A stretch of 64,000 nt of DNA from AV40 sp035568175 (GTDB lineage Bacteria > Verrucomicrobiota > Verrucomicrobiia > Chthoniobacterales > UBA10450), in NCBI GenBank assembly GCA_035568175.1, contig DATMON010000020.1, positions 1-64,000 of the forward strand, written 5' to 3'. The notes below the pieces were generated by a model. The model had not been told where the DNA came from. It searched no databases and saw nothing but the letters and a program-made list of their open reading frames with translations. Positions 41,881 through 50,116 of this stretch are shown one piece after another. How positions within the stretch are numbered: position 1 is the first letter of the stretch; the number at the start of each line of letters is the position of its first letter. The translations under genes were made by a program, and so were the position numbers.

Positions 41881-43275
41881 TTTCAGGCGTGAGAGCAGTT
41901 TCTCGTGGATGTTGTCGAATCCGCCGTTACTGAAAACGACAACGACGTCCTTCTCTTTCAACAGCGGTATGATTCGATCGACAATCGCATCCGCATTTTT
42001 TTCGTAAAAAGCCGGACGGCCGTCTTCCGAAATTTCCTTTACCATTTCCTCAGGATGTAACCGCTCCGCTTCCGGAATTTGTTCGAGCCGCGCTACCTGG
42101 GAAATGAAAACGCCGTCTGCTTGCTTGAACGCCTCCGGAAGTTCTTTTTGAAAGATCGAGCGTCGCGTCGTGTTCGAGCGCGGCTCGAAGACCGCCCAGA
42201 TCCGCTGACCTTGATAACGCTGCCGCAAGCCTTGCAACGTTTGCGAGATCGCGGTGGGATGATGACCAAAATCGTCGATCACTTTCACCCCGCGCGCTTC
42301 ACCGCGCACTTCCTGCCGCCGCGCGATCCCGGCAAAACTTTTCAGCGCATGGTCGATCTTCGCTTTGGGCACATCGTAAAAACGCGCTGCCGTCGCGGCC
42401 ATGGCCGCGTTGCGCACGTTGAATTCGCCGATCAGCGGAATCTCGTAAACGTCATCGCCAAGTTTGAAGCGTGAGCCATCGGGCGAATAGGCAACGTCAC
42501 GGATCCGTTGCGCGCAGTTCTTTGAGAAACCGACCTCGACCATCTGCGCGAGACAATCCTTCGCGATCTCAACACAGTTTTGGTCGTCGCCGTTGAACAG
42601 CACCATTCCGTTTTGCGGAACGATGTTGAGCAAACGCTTAAAGCTCAGCTTGATCTCGTCGAGATTGTTGAAGATGTCGGCATGATCGAACTCGATGTTG
42701 TTTACGATCACCAGCTCAGGCAGGTAATGAACGAATTTCGAGCGCTTGTCGAAGAAGGCGCTGTCGTATTCGTCGCCTTCGATCACGAAATGTTTGGAAT
42801 CGTTCAAGCGCGCGCCTTGGCCGAGATTTTTTGGAATACCGCCGATTAAATAACCCGGTTTACGTCCGCCTTTTTCCATGATCCAAGTCAGCAACGAAGT
42901 CGTGGTGGTTTTCCCGTGCGTGCCGGTGACAACGAGATTGTGTTTGCCGCGCAGAAAATAATTTTTCAGCACTTCCGGCAGCGAGAGATAAAAAAGTTTT
43001 CGGTTCAGGACCGCTTCCACTTCCGGATTGCCGCGCTTCATCGCGTTGCCGATCACAACCACATCGGCGTCGGCCGGAATGTTCTCCCCGCGGTAACCTT
43101 GATGAAGTTTGATTCCGCGCTCTTCAAGAAAGATCGACATCGGTGGATAAACGCTTTCGTCCGACCCGCTGACTTTGAATCCGCGCTCCTGCAACGCTGC
43201 CGCGACCGAGCCCATGGCCGTGCCGCAAATCCCGATGAAATGAAATTTTTGCGGCGCGGTTTTAGTCACGCGCAT
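41875..43275 (-). CDS. mpl: UDP-MurNAc : tripeptide ligase Mpl (murein recycling)
   Basis: Joins recycled L-Ala-gamma-D-Glu-meso-diaminopimelate to UDP-MurNAc in the cytoplasm. Mur ligase of 466 aa: N-terminal FHFIGICGTAMGSVAAALQERG, ATP loop TGTHGKTTTTSLL near residue 120, central FVIEGDEYDSAFFDKRSKFVHY which is the Mpl signature, and C-terminal DDFGHHPTAI (usually DDFAHHPTAI). It stands apart from the mur synthesis cluster, as is normal for Mpl. Confidence 0.93.
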   Translation of the reverse strand: MRVTKTAPQKFHFIGICGTAMGSVAAALQERGFKVSGSDESVYPPMSIFLEERGIKLHQGYRGENIPADADVVVIGNAMKRGNPEVEAVLNRKLFYLSLPEVLKNYFLRGKHNLVVTGTHGKTTTTSLLTWIMEKGGRKPGYLIGGIPKNLGQGARLNDSKHFVIEGDEYDSAFFDKRSKFVHYLPELVIVNNIEFDHADIFNNLDEIKLSFKRLLNIVPQNGMVLFNGDDQNCVEIAKDCLAQMVEVGFSKNCAQRIRDVAYSPDGSRFKLGDDVYEIPLIGEFNVRNAAMAATAARFYDVPKAKIDHALKSFAGIARRQEVRGEARGVKVIDDFGHHPTAISQTLQGLRQRYQGQRIWAVFEPRSNTTRRSIFQKELPEAFKQADGVFISQVARLEQIPEAERLHPEEMVKEISEDGRPAFYEKNADAIVDRIIPLLKEKDVVVVFSNGGFDNIHEKLLSRLKA

Positions 43276-43302
43276 TCTTTACGCTGCGTCGAGAGAAAGA
43301 CA

Positions 43303-43381
43303 AACCACGGATTACACGGATGTGACGGATAGGATTTTTGGAAGAGCTGCCTTATCTGTGTTATCCGCGAAATCCGTGGTT
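43303..43381. repeat. AACCACGGATT / AATCCGTGGTT simple inverted repeat
   Basis: AACCACGGATTACACGGAT on the left and ATCCGCGAAATCCGTGGTT on the right fold across about 40 bases. It fills the gap between mpl and the adenylate cyclase gene and touches the stop codon of the latter. Confidence 0.8.
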
Positions 43382-43382
43382 C

Positions 43383-45515
43383 TTATTTCTTTTTAAACAC
43401 TTCCACCGCATTCCAAGCTTCGTCCGGTGGCGATTGTTCGAATTCTAACGCGCTCGCGAGATACATTTTCCCGAGCGCGTCGTCGGGATAGAATTCGAGA
43501 AAGTGTGAAAACAGAATCTTCGCGTCCTTGAAGTCACGTTTTCGGAACTTAACGATCGCCTCTTCGTAAGCTTGCAGCCATTTCAGGAGCTCGGGATCGA
43601 CATCGTCGTCGTGCGCGCCGATCAGCGTGAAAACCTCTACTGGTTCGGTCTTTCCTTTCACTTGAGCACGCGCGACCGAGCGCAAATAAAAATCGTCGCG
43701 CACCAGCTCGGCCGCGCTTTGTCCAACCAGAATATCAACGGAATAAACGCGCGTGAGCGCTTCCAGTCGCGAGGCGAGATTGACTGCGTCGCCGATCACG
43801 GTCGGATCGAGTCGCTCGTGCGGCTCGTAGGAACCGATGTTGCCAACAATGGCCTCGCCATGATTGATGCCAATGCCGAACGCGAGCGGTTGTATTCCCT
43901 CAGCCCGCCAGGCCGCATTTAATTTTGGCATTTCACGGCGCATTCCGAGCGCCGCTCGGACCGCGGCTTTCGCATCTTCCGCCGCGCCGTGGCTGCTCAC
44001 GTTTCCCCAAACCGCCATGATCGCGTCGCCAATGAATTTATCGAGCGTCCCGCCATTATCGAACACCATCGGCACCATGCCGCTGAGATAACGATTGAGC
44101 TGCGCGACGAGCGCAGCCGGGTCGGCCTTTTCCGACAAGTTCGTAAATCCAACCAGGTCCGAAAAGAGTACGGTGACCGGTTTGCGCGCCCCGAGCATCG
44201 AGTTGTAATAGCCACCCGGGTTATCGAGAATTTCTTTGACCAGATTTTTCGAAACGTAACGCTCAAGCGTGCGACGGGTGCGCAATTTCTCCAATCGCTC
44301 GAGGGTGTATTCAAAACCGAGTCCCAATAGCCCACTTCCGAGGAACGCGCTCAGCGTCGGCACCACCATGATGAACACACCTTTCGTGTCATAAAGGACG
44401 CGCGAAAGGCCGAGATACGCGCCGCTAACTGCCAGCAGTGTGAGCAAGCAAAGAAATGGCCGGCGAAGAAATGCGACCACGATCCAGGACAAGATTCCGC
44501 CGACGATGATCGTGGCAAAATCGACCGCGATCGGCGTGTCGTAGAGAAATTCGTGGTTCAACGCCGCCGCGAGCGCGTGCAAATGCAGCACCGGGCCGTG
44601 CATGTTTTCATCAATCGGCGTCGGCACAAAATCGTGTTGAATCTGTGCGGACGGACCCACCATCACGATCTTGTCTTTGAAAAACGCGCCGTCCTGATAA
44701 TTCGCGTGCCACTCTTTGTCCGCGAGAATTTTCCAGAGCGGCTGCGCCTCGTAGGCGGTTGCGGCGCTGAAACGGATCAGATGCGCCCGCAAATCGCCCG
44801 GCAAGTCCTCCGATCGTCCGATCTTTTCGAGGGCGCGACCACTGAGCGATAGATACTGCTCCTCAGCCGCCGCCGGCAATTGGTTCGCAAGTTGCGAATC
44901 GGTGATCGTGTAACGCGCTGATCGGATTTTTGCGTCGATTTGATCCGGAAAAAATACGACATAGCCGACGCGATCGTCTTTCATTTGCGGCGCCGGAATC
45001 AACGACGTGTTTGGCGAAACCTGGATCGCCGAACCGCCAGTCTCGTGCAGTCCCGAAAAATCAAAGTTCGCGCCGAGCACAACCTTGTCGCGATACCGGT
45101 CAAGCGCGGCATGAAACGCCGGATCGCCATCGTTCGGTTTGTCGAAAACCACGTCGAACATGACCACGCGGGCGCCGGCGTTTGCTAACCGTTCGAGCAG
45201 GAGCGCCCAAATTTCGCGCGACCACGGAAACGGCCGCTCGGTCATCAATTGAAATGCGCGATTGTTTTTAATTTCCTCCGGACCAACCGCCGTCAACTTG
45301 AGCGATTCCTGATCGATCCCAATGAAAACAAAATCCTGATGTGTTTTTGTTTTCCGGCCTTCCCGCCGCAGAACATCTTCGTAGGCCTGCTGACTACTCC
45401 ACACCACTGAGAGAAAGGGAACGCCGACGGCGAAATGCAGCGCCACCACTGCGACGGTGACGAAGGCACAAATGCCCGCGAGGATCGACAAGCGATGTCG
45501 GCCGAGCCAATGCAC
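43383..45515 (-). CDS. CHASE2-domain class III adenylate/guanylate cyclase
   Basis: A 710-aa sensor protein. An N-terminal membrane anchor precedes a periplasmic CHASE2 domain (residues about 40-310). Three membrane helices follow (about 325-400), then a class III cyclase domain with the metal-binding aspartates in VTVLFSDLVGFTNLSEKADP and DKFIGDAIMAVWG and the conserved VTGDAVNLASRLE-like NIGSYEPHERLDPTVIGDAVNLASRLE. A C-terminal stretch with KLFSHFLEFYPDDALGKMYLA-type helices is TPR-like. It probably makes cAMP in response to an external signal. Nucleotide specificity cannot be read by eye. Confidence 0.9.
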   Translation of the reverse strand: MHWLGRHRLSILAGICAFVTVAVVALHFAVGVPFLSVVWSSQQAYEDVLRREGRKTKTHQDFVFIGIDQESLKLTAVGPEEIKNNRAFQLMTERPFPWSREIWALLLERLANAGARVVMFDVVFDKPNDGDPAFHAALDRYRDKVVLGANFDFSGLHETGGSAIQVSPNTSLIPAPQMKDDRVGYVVFFPDQIDAKIRSARYTITDSQLANQLPAAAEEQYLSLSGRALEKIGRSEDLPGDLRAHLIRFSAATAYEAQPLWKILADKEWHANYQDGAFFKDKIVMVGPSAQIQHDFVPTPIDENMHGPVLHLHALAAALNHEFLYDTPIAVDFATIIVGGILSWIVVAFLRRPFLCLLTLLAVSGAYLGLSRVLYDTKGVFIMVVPTLSAFLGSGLLGLGFEYTLERLEKLRTRRTLERYVSKNLVKEILDNPGGYYNSMLGARKPVTVLFSDLVGFTNLSEKADPAALVAQLNRYLSGMVPMVFDNGGTLDKFIGDAIMAVWGNVSSHGAAEDAKAAVRAALGMRREMPKLNAAWRAEGIQPLAFGIGINHGEAIVGNIGSYEPHERLDPTVIGDAVNLASRLEALTRVYSVDILVGQSAAELVRDDFYLRSVARAQVKGKTEPVEVFTLIGAHDDDVDPELLKWLQAYEEAIVKFRKRDFKDAKILFSHFLEFYPDDALGKMYLASALEFEQSPPDEAWNAVEVFKKK

Positions 45516-45535
45516 GAACGCATTCTACCAAAGAA

Positions 45536-45628
45536 TGCGAAATGACGAAGCACGAATGACCAATGACGAAGGATCAAAGGCACGCGCGCTGGTCTCATTT
45601 CGTCATTCGTCATTCGACATTCGTCATT
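45536..45628. repeat. ATGACGAA / TTCGTCAT simple inverted repeat
   Basis: Left units AATGACGAAGCACGAATGAC and right units TTCGTCATTCGTCATTCG fold across a 25-base centre. The block is the same kind as at 2036-2163. It lies upstream of the cyclase start (45515) and the rplT leader. Confidence 0.8.
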
Positions 45629-45654
45629 TTCCCGCTACCTTTCGCGCTCCGAAG

Positions 45655-45740
45655 ATTCGGAACATCTTTCCACCTGTCCCGCGCCGCGGGACTAATCAGC
45701 GAGCGAGGTCGGAAAGATCGATAATTAAAAAACAGCGCGC
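45655..45740 (+). promoter_or_regulatory. Possible structured leader of rplT
   Basis: ATCTTTCC...CCT near 45664-45676 pairs with AGG...GGAAAGAT near 45706-45718, enclosing a perfect GTCCCGC / GCGGGAC hairpin. The 264-base gap before rplT is otherwise coding-free. Ribosomal protein genes are often controlled by such leaders, but this fold matches no family I can name. Confidence 0.35.
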
Positions 45741-45779
45741 TGAACGAGGAGTCCCGGAGTAATTCGGGGCACAACAAAA

Positions 45780-46166
45780 ATGCCAAGAGCCACTAACGCG
45801 CCGGCCAGCCGTGCGCGACGCAAACGCGTCATCAAATCCGCCAAAGGTTATCGCGGTCGCCGATCAAAACTTTTCCGTTACGCCAAAGACGCGACGATGA
45901 AAGGCAAATATTGGGCCTATCGCGACCGCAAAACCCGCAAGCGCACTTTCCGTTACTTGTGGATCCAACGGCTCAACGCGGCCGCCCGCGCCAACGGATT
46001 AACTTACAGCCGGTTCGCCGAAGGATTGAAAGCGGCCGGCATCGGACTCGATCGCAAAGTCCTGGCCGATCTCGCCGTCAGCGACGAGAACGCGTTCAAA
46101 TCGATTGTCGATCAAGCCAAGAGCGCGCTGGAAGACAAATCAAAGTCGAAGAAGAAAGCGGCGTAG
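45780..46166 (+). CDS. rplT: 50S ribosomal protein L20
   Basis: A 128-aa primary rRNA-binding protein, essential for early 50S assembly. The conserved start MPRATNAPASRARRKRVIKSAKGYRGRRSKLFRYAKDA and WIQRLNAAARANGLTYSRF are clear; a Lys-rich tail ends it. The usual upstream infC and rpmI genes are not here, so this is a split of the common infC-rpmI-rplT order, while the linkage to pheS-pheT is kept as in enterobacteria. Confidence 0.97.
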   Translation: MPRATNAPASRARRKRVIKSAKGYRGRRSKLFRYAKDATMKGKYWAYRDRKTRKRTFRYLWIQRLNAAARANGLTYSRFAEGLKAAGIGLDRKVLADLAVSDENAFKSIVDQAKSALEDKSKSKKKAA

Positions 46167-46179
46167 ATTCCTTTTTCCC

Positions 46180-46227
46180 TGTAGCGGCGGTCTATGCCGC
46201 CGACGGCGCTGGCAGAGCGCCGCTACA
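46180..46227. repeat. Family A three-stem palindromic element, copy 5
   Basis: The outer pair TGTAGC / GCTACA encloses GGCGG/CCGCC and GGCGCT/AGCGCC hairpins. It lies between rplT and pheS, followed at once by the GACGTT-type repeat. Confidence 0.78.
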
Positions 46228-46238
46228 GTATCTTTCAA

Positions 46239-46277
46239 TTGAACGTTGGACGTTGAGCGTTCAACGTTTGCTGTTTC
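46239..46277. repeat. GGACGTTGAGCGTTC-type repeat abutting the pheS start codon
   Basis: Nearly identical to the sequence before rpe (33262-33300): TTGGACGTTGAGCGTTCA, then ACGTTTGCTG, then the ATG a few bases on. It occupies the place of a ribosome binding site. Confidence 0.75.
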
Positions 46278-47294
46278 ATGTCGCATCCACTTGAAGATCT
46301 TCGAACGGCCGCATCGGCGGAAATAGCCGTCGCCGTTGACGAGCAAACGCTCGAAGCCGCGCGGGTAAAATATCTCGGGCGCAACGGCAGCATTTCAGCC
46401 TGGGGCGAGCAGATGAAAACGCTCTCCAAGGAAGAAAAGCCAATCGTCGGCAAACTGCTCAACGAAGTCCGGAACGCTGTCACCGCGGCGATCGACCTGC
46501 GCGCGCAACAATTTCGTTTGCAAAAGGAATCGGCATCGCTTGGAAAGATCGACATCTCACTTCCCGGAACGCCGCACGAGATCGGTGCGCTTCATCCGCT
46601 CACCCAAATGTGGGAGCGCTCGATCGAAATTTTTCGGAGAATGGGATTCGCACTCGCGGATGGGCCCGACATTGAAGACGAATGGCATTGTTTCGACGCG
46701 CTGAACACGCCGCCTGAACATCCGGCCCGCACTGAGCAGGACACATTTTATTTGCCGGATGGACGCCTTTTGCGCACGCACACCTCGACCGTGCAAATCC
46801 GCACGATGGAATCAACGCCGCCGCCGATTCGTGTTATCTCACCCGGTGCTGCTTACCGCAACGAGGAAATCGATGCGACACACGCCGCGCAGTTCCATCA
46901 GATCGAAGGACTTTATGTCGACAAAGATGTCAGCGTCGCGGATTTGAAGGGCGCGCTCGAATTCTTCATGCACGAATTGTTCGGCGCGGACACGCAGGTG
47001 CAATTTCGCCCCCACTTCTTCCCCTTCACCGAGCCCAGCCTCGAGGTTTACGTGAAATCAAAAGCGCTTAAGAAGGGAGAGCAATGGATTGAAGTCGCCG
47101 GTTCGGGCGTGGTGCATCCCGCCGTTTTCGAGCAGGTCAACAAAGCGCGCGGCGACAAAGCTTACGATCCGGAGAAATGGAGCGGCTACGCCTTCGGCCT
47201 CGGCATGGACCGGCTGGCCATGATCTTGTTCGACATCCCCGACCTCCGCTTGTTTGCGCAAAACGATTTGCGCTTCTTAAGACAATTTGCGTGA
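46278..47294 (+). CDS. pheS: Phenylalanyl-tRNA synthetase alpha subunit
   Basis: Catalytic subunit of the heterotetrameric class II enzyme that charges tRNA-Phe. The N-terminal coiled coil spans about residues 1-90. Motif 2 is RVISPGAAYRNEEIDATHAAQFHQIEGLYVDKD, and motif 3 GYAFGLGMDRLAMILFDIPDLR. The segment HPLTQMWERSIEIFRRMGF is typical. At 338 aa it is full length. A family B repeat separates it from pheT. Confidence 0.96.
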   Translation: MSHPLEDLRTAASAEIAVAVDEQTLEAARVKYLGRNGSISAWGEQMKTLSKEEKPIVGKLLNEVRNAVTAAIDLRAQQFRLQKESASLGKIDISLPGTPHEIGALHPLTQMWERSIEIFRRMGFALADGPDIEDEWHCFDALNTPPEHPARTEQDTFYLPDGRLLRTHTSTVQIRTMESTPPPIRVISPGAAYRNEEIDATHAAQFHQIEGLYVDKDVSVADLKGALEFFMHELFGADTQVQFRPHFFPFTEPSLEVYVKSKALKKGEQWIEVAGSGVVHPAVFEQVNKARGDKAYDPEKWSGYAFGLGMDRLAMILFDIPDLRLFAQNDLRFLRQFA

Positions 47295-47310
47295 AGACGA
47301 ACTTCTTTAG

Positions 47311-47433
47311 TCTGGGGAGCGCACGCGCCCTCGCGTGCACCGTTCGGCGCCTCGCCGAACGGACTGATTTACACAGAGAGGTTTCCGGCGAGGGCGCCGG
47401 AAACAGCACGCGGGGCGCGTGCGCTCCCCAGAT
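47311..47433. repeat. Family B four-hairpin palindromic element, copy 2
   Basis: The outer arms GGGGAGC / GCTCCCC enclose GCACGCG (loop CCCT), GTTCGGCG (loop CCT), TTTCCGGCG (loop AGGG) and GCACGCG (loop GGGG), each perfectly paired. The last base is immediately before the pheT start codon. Loop order and outer arms match the alaS copy at 9404-9504 although the stems differ. Confidence 0.88.
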
Positions 47434-49758
47434 ATGAAATTTTCTGTTAACTGGCTGCGCGAATTTGTCGATCTTCCAAAAAACGCGGAAGAGATCGCGG
47501 AGTTGCTCACGCGCGCCGGTGTAGAGACTGAAAATATCGAAACGCGCGGCGCGAAGATCGACAACGTGATCGTGTCGCAGGTCACCGCGTCGTCGCGGCA
47601 TCCAAATGCGGATCGTCTCACGGTTTGCGAAGTGAACGACGGCAGCGGAACCAAACGCCAAATCGTTTGTGGCGCGACCAATTACAAAGTGGGCGACAAA
47701 GTTCCGCTCGCGCTTCCGGGCGCAAAGTTGCCGAACGGAACTGAAATTCGAAAAAGCAAACTGCGTGGCGTGGAAAGCGAAGGAATGCTTTGCAGCGCGA
47801 TCGAGCTCGGGCTCGGCTCAGATGCAGCCGGTCTTTTAATTTTGTCTCCCGAAGCAAGAGTCGGCGCGCCAATTTCAAATCTTTTCCCGAGCGACACCAT
47901 TCTCGATGTCGAAGTCACGCCCAATCGCGGCGATTTGCTGAGTCATTACGGTCTCGCCCGCGAAATCGCCGCTTTGACTGGAAAGAAACTCAAAGCGACG
48001 CCGCGCGACGCAAAAATTTCCACCAAGAAAACTGGTGTGACGATCAGCGCGACGCGCGAATGTCCGTTTCTCTCCGCGCGCAAGATCGACAACGTGCAGG
48101 TCGGGCCCAGCCCCCAATGGTTGCGCGCGAAGATCGAGAGCGTCGGGATTCGATCGATCAATAACATCGTCGATATCTCGAACTTCGTGATGCTCGAGCT
48201 TGGCCAGCCGACACATGCGTTCGACGCCGATAAATTGAGAGGCGACATCAACGTGCGGCTCGCGCGCGACGGAGAAAAATTTCTCGCGCTTGATGGAAAG
48301 ACATATTCGCTCAAGCCGAACAATTGCGTGGTAGCCGATCAAGAGCGCGCTGTTGGAATCGGGGGCGTAATGGGTGGCGAAGAAACCGGCGTGAGTGAAT
48401 CGACCAAAAACATTCTGCTCGAGGCTGCTTACTTCTTGCCGGCGAGTGTTCGGCGGACCGCGCGCAATCTTAATTTACCGAGCGACGCCAGTTATCGATT
48501 CGAGCGCGGGGTCGATCCCGAAATGGTCTTGCGCGCGTCAGCGCGAGCGACACAACTAATTTTTGAAATTGCTGGAGGTGCTCCCGCGAAAGAAATTCAC
48601 ATTGCCGGTAAAATTCCCGCGAATCCGGCCGACGTTTCACTGACCTACGAAAAATGCGATCGCGTGGTTGGGATCGCGATCAAGCCGAAGCAAATCGACG
48701 AAATTCTCACCGGCTTTGGTTTGAAGAAAACCAGCGCCGCAAAAATCACGAAGTGGAGAATCCCAAGTTACCGCCGCGATTTGCAGCGCGATGTCGATCT
48801 TATTGAAGAAGTTGTCCGCGCCTACGGCGTGGATCGCATTCCCGGTGCAGAGCGCGGCCGTTATTCGCCTTCGAGTGTGGCTGATCACGCTCACGATTTC
48901 GAATCCGCCTGGCGCAGCCACCTCGCAGCGTCCGACTTGAATGAAGTCCGCACTTCAAAATTGCTTCCGCGCGAACGCTTCGCTTTCAGCGAAGGCGCAA
49001 TCGAATTGCGAAATCCGCTGAGCGAAGATGCTGTCGCATTACGGCCGAGCATCCTGGCGGGTCTGTTGCCCGTTCTCGATCGGAACATCCGCGCGGGCGC
49101 AGAACGCGTCGCGATTTTCGAAATTGGGCGCACTTTCATTCCGCCATCGGGAAAAGAAGAACGCCATCTCGGCGTTTTGCTGTGGGGAAACGTCGCCCGG
49201 GAGCGAGATTGGCGCTCCCAACCTAATCGCCGCCTCGATCTGTTCGATCTCAAAGGCGCGCTGGAGTGCGTCGTTCCAAATCTGTCGTTTCGGACCGGGA
49301 AATTTCCTGATCTCGCGCTCGCGGTCGAGATCCGGTCCGGCGACCGCATGGTTGGCTTTGGCGGACAACTTTCGGCGGCTAAATCGAGCGCGCCCGGTTC
49401 CGTGCTCATCGCCGAGCTGCATGCCGATCTTCTTCTAGTCGTTGGCGAATCAGCGAAAAAGTTTCGCGAGCTCGACCGCTATCCATCAATCACCCGCGAC
49501 ATTGCGATGATTGTGCCGGAAGAAATGTCGCATGAGAAAATTTTGCGCACGATCGAGCGGCCGAAGGAGGCGCTACTCGAAAGCGTGGAATTGTTCGACT
49601 TGTTCACAACCGATGTCGGCGAAGCACGAAAGTCGCTCGCATATCGATTGACATATCGAGACCGGAGTCGCACACTGACAAGTGAGGAAGTGAGTGCGGC
49701 GCACGCGAAAATTCGCGAGCGATTGCAGCGCGACCTCGGCGCAGAATTGCGCGAGTAG
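47434..49758 (+). CDS. pheT: Phenylalanyl-tRNA synthetase beta subunit
   Basis: A 774-aa partner of PheS for tRNA-Phe binding and editing of Tyr-tRNA-Phe. Domains in order: B1 start MKFSVNWLREFVDLP, the OB-fold tRNA-binding domain (about residues 40-150, VIVSQVTASSRHPNADRLTVCEV), B3/B4 editing (ALDGKTYSLKPNNCVVADQERAVGIGGVMGGEETGV), the B5 domain, and the C-terminal anticodon-binding domain (FRELDRYPSITRDIAMIVPEEMSHEKIL). ATG at 47434 is the family start. No ribosome binding site is visible because a palindromic element ends at the start codon. Confidence 0.97.
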   Translation: MKFSVNWLREFVDLPKNAEEIAELLTRAGVETENIETRGAKIDNVIVSQVTASSRHPNADRLTVCEVNDGSGTKRQIVCGATNYKVGDKVPLALPGAKLPNGTEIRKSKLRGVESEGMLCSAIELGLGSDAAGLLILSPEARVGAPISNLFPSDTILDVEVTPNRGDLLSHYGLAREIAALTGKKLKATPRDAKISTKKTGVTISATRECPFLSARKIDNVQVGPSPQWLRAKIESVGIRSINNIVDISNFVMLELGQPTHAFDADKLRGDINVRLARDGEKFLALDGKTYSLKPNNCVVADQERAVGIGGVMGGEETGVSESTKNILLEAAYFLPASVRRTARNLNLPSDASYRFERGVDPEMVLRASARATQLIFEIAGGAPAKEIHIAGKIPANPADVSLTYEKCDRVVGIAIKPKQIDEILTGFGLKKTSAAKITKWRIPSYRRDLQRDVDLIEEVVRAYGVDRIPGAERGRYSPSSVADHAHDFESAWRSHLAASDLNEVRTSKLLPRERFAFSEGAIELRNPLSEDAVALRPSILAGLLPVLDRNIRAGAERVAIFEIGRTFIPPSGKEERHLGVLLWGNVARERDWRSQPNRRLDLFDLKGALECVVPNLSFRTGKFPDLALAVEIRSGDRMVGFGGQLSAAKSSAPGSVLIAELHADLLLVVGESAKKFRELDRYPSITRDIAMIVPEEMSHEKILRTIERPKEALLESVELFDLFTTDVGEARKSLAYRLTYRDRSRTLTSEEVSAAHAKIRERLQRDLGAELRE

Positions 49759-49838
49759 TTCTTTGAGAGTGAGAGCCGCTTGTTGAGGGTTGGGAAGGAA
49801 ACCAGTGCTTTCCACTCAACTCTCAACCAGCGGCTTTC
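49757..49838. repeat. Imperfect inverted repeat after pheT
   Basis: AGCCGCTTGTTGAGGGTTG pairs with CAACTCTCAACCAGCGGCT (17 of 19) around an inner GGAAA...TTTCC hairpin. It follows the pheT stop and precedes the 6S RNA gene. It could end the pheT transcript, although no T run follows. Confidence 0.6.
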
Positions 49839-49839
49839 G

Positions 49840-50028
49840 AATTTACCCTGCGATGTTCGAGATTGAGGTGACGTCCCCGAACCGATAGTTGACGAAATAT
49901 AGGAGGCTTGGTTGGTGCGGAGAATGACAGGCCTTTATTGGAAGTCAGATTCCGCAGCGACGGTCATCCGCCGTTTACCGAAAGGGAACGGGAGATTCAC
50001 CTGAACGGCACCTGTGGGGTAAAATTTT
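49840..50028 (+). ncRNA. ssrS: 6S RNA
   Basis: Regulatory RNA that mimics an open promoter and binds the sigma-70 holoenzyme. The segment aligns by eye with the E. coli 6S pattern: GATGTTCGAGATTGAGGTGAC, GTCCCCGAACCGATA, GGCTTGGTTGGTGCGGAG, and GAGATTCACCTGAACGG on the 3' side. The ends pair (AATTTACCC at 49840 with GGGTAAAATT at 50017), leaving the required central bubble. About 190 nt, a typical size, followed directly by a strong terminator. The promoter is not obvious. Confidence 0.85.
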
Positions 50029-50030
50029 GG

Positions 50031-50069
50031 GAATGCCCGAGTCGAAATTTTCGATTCGGGCATTTTTTT
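50031..50069 (+). terminator. Intrinsic terminator after the 6S RNA
   Basis: GAATGCCCGAGTCGAAA and its near-perfect complement TTTCGATTCGGGCATT form a long stem followed by TTTTTT. It ends the 6S RNA transcript before carA. Confidence 0.9.
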
Positions 50070-50116
50070 GGCGCGGCGATTTGAAATTCGCTCGTTAAGA
50101 TCGACAATCACCCGCG

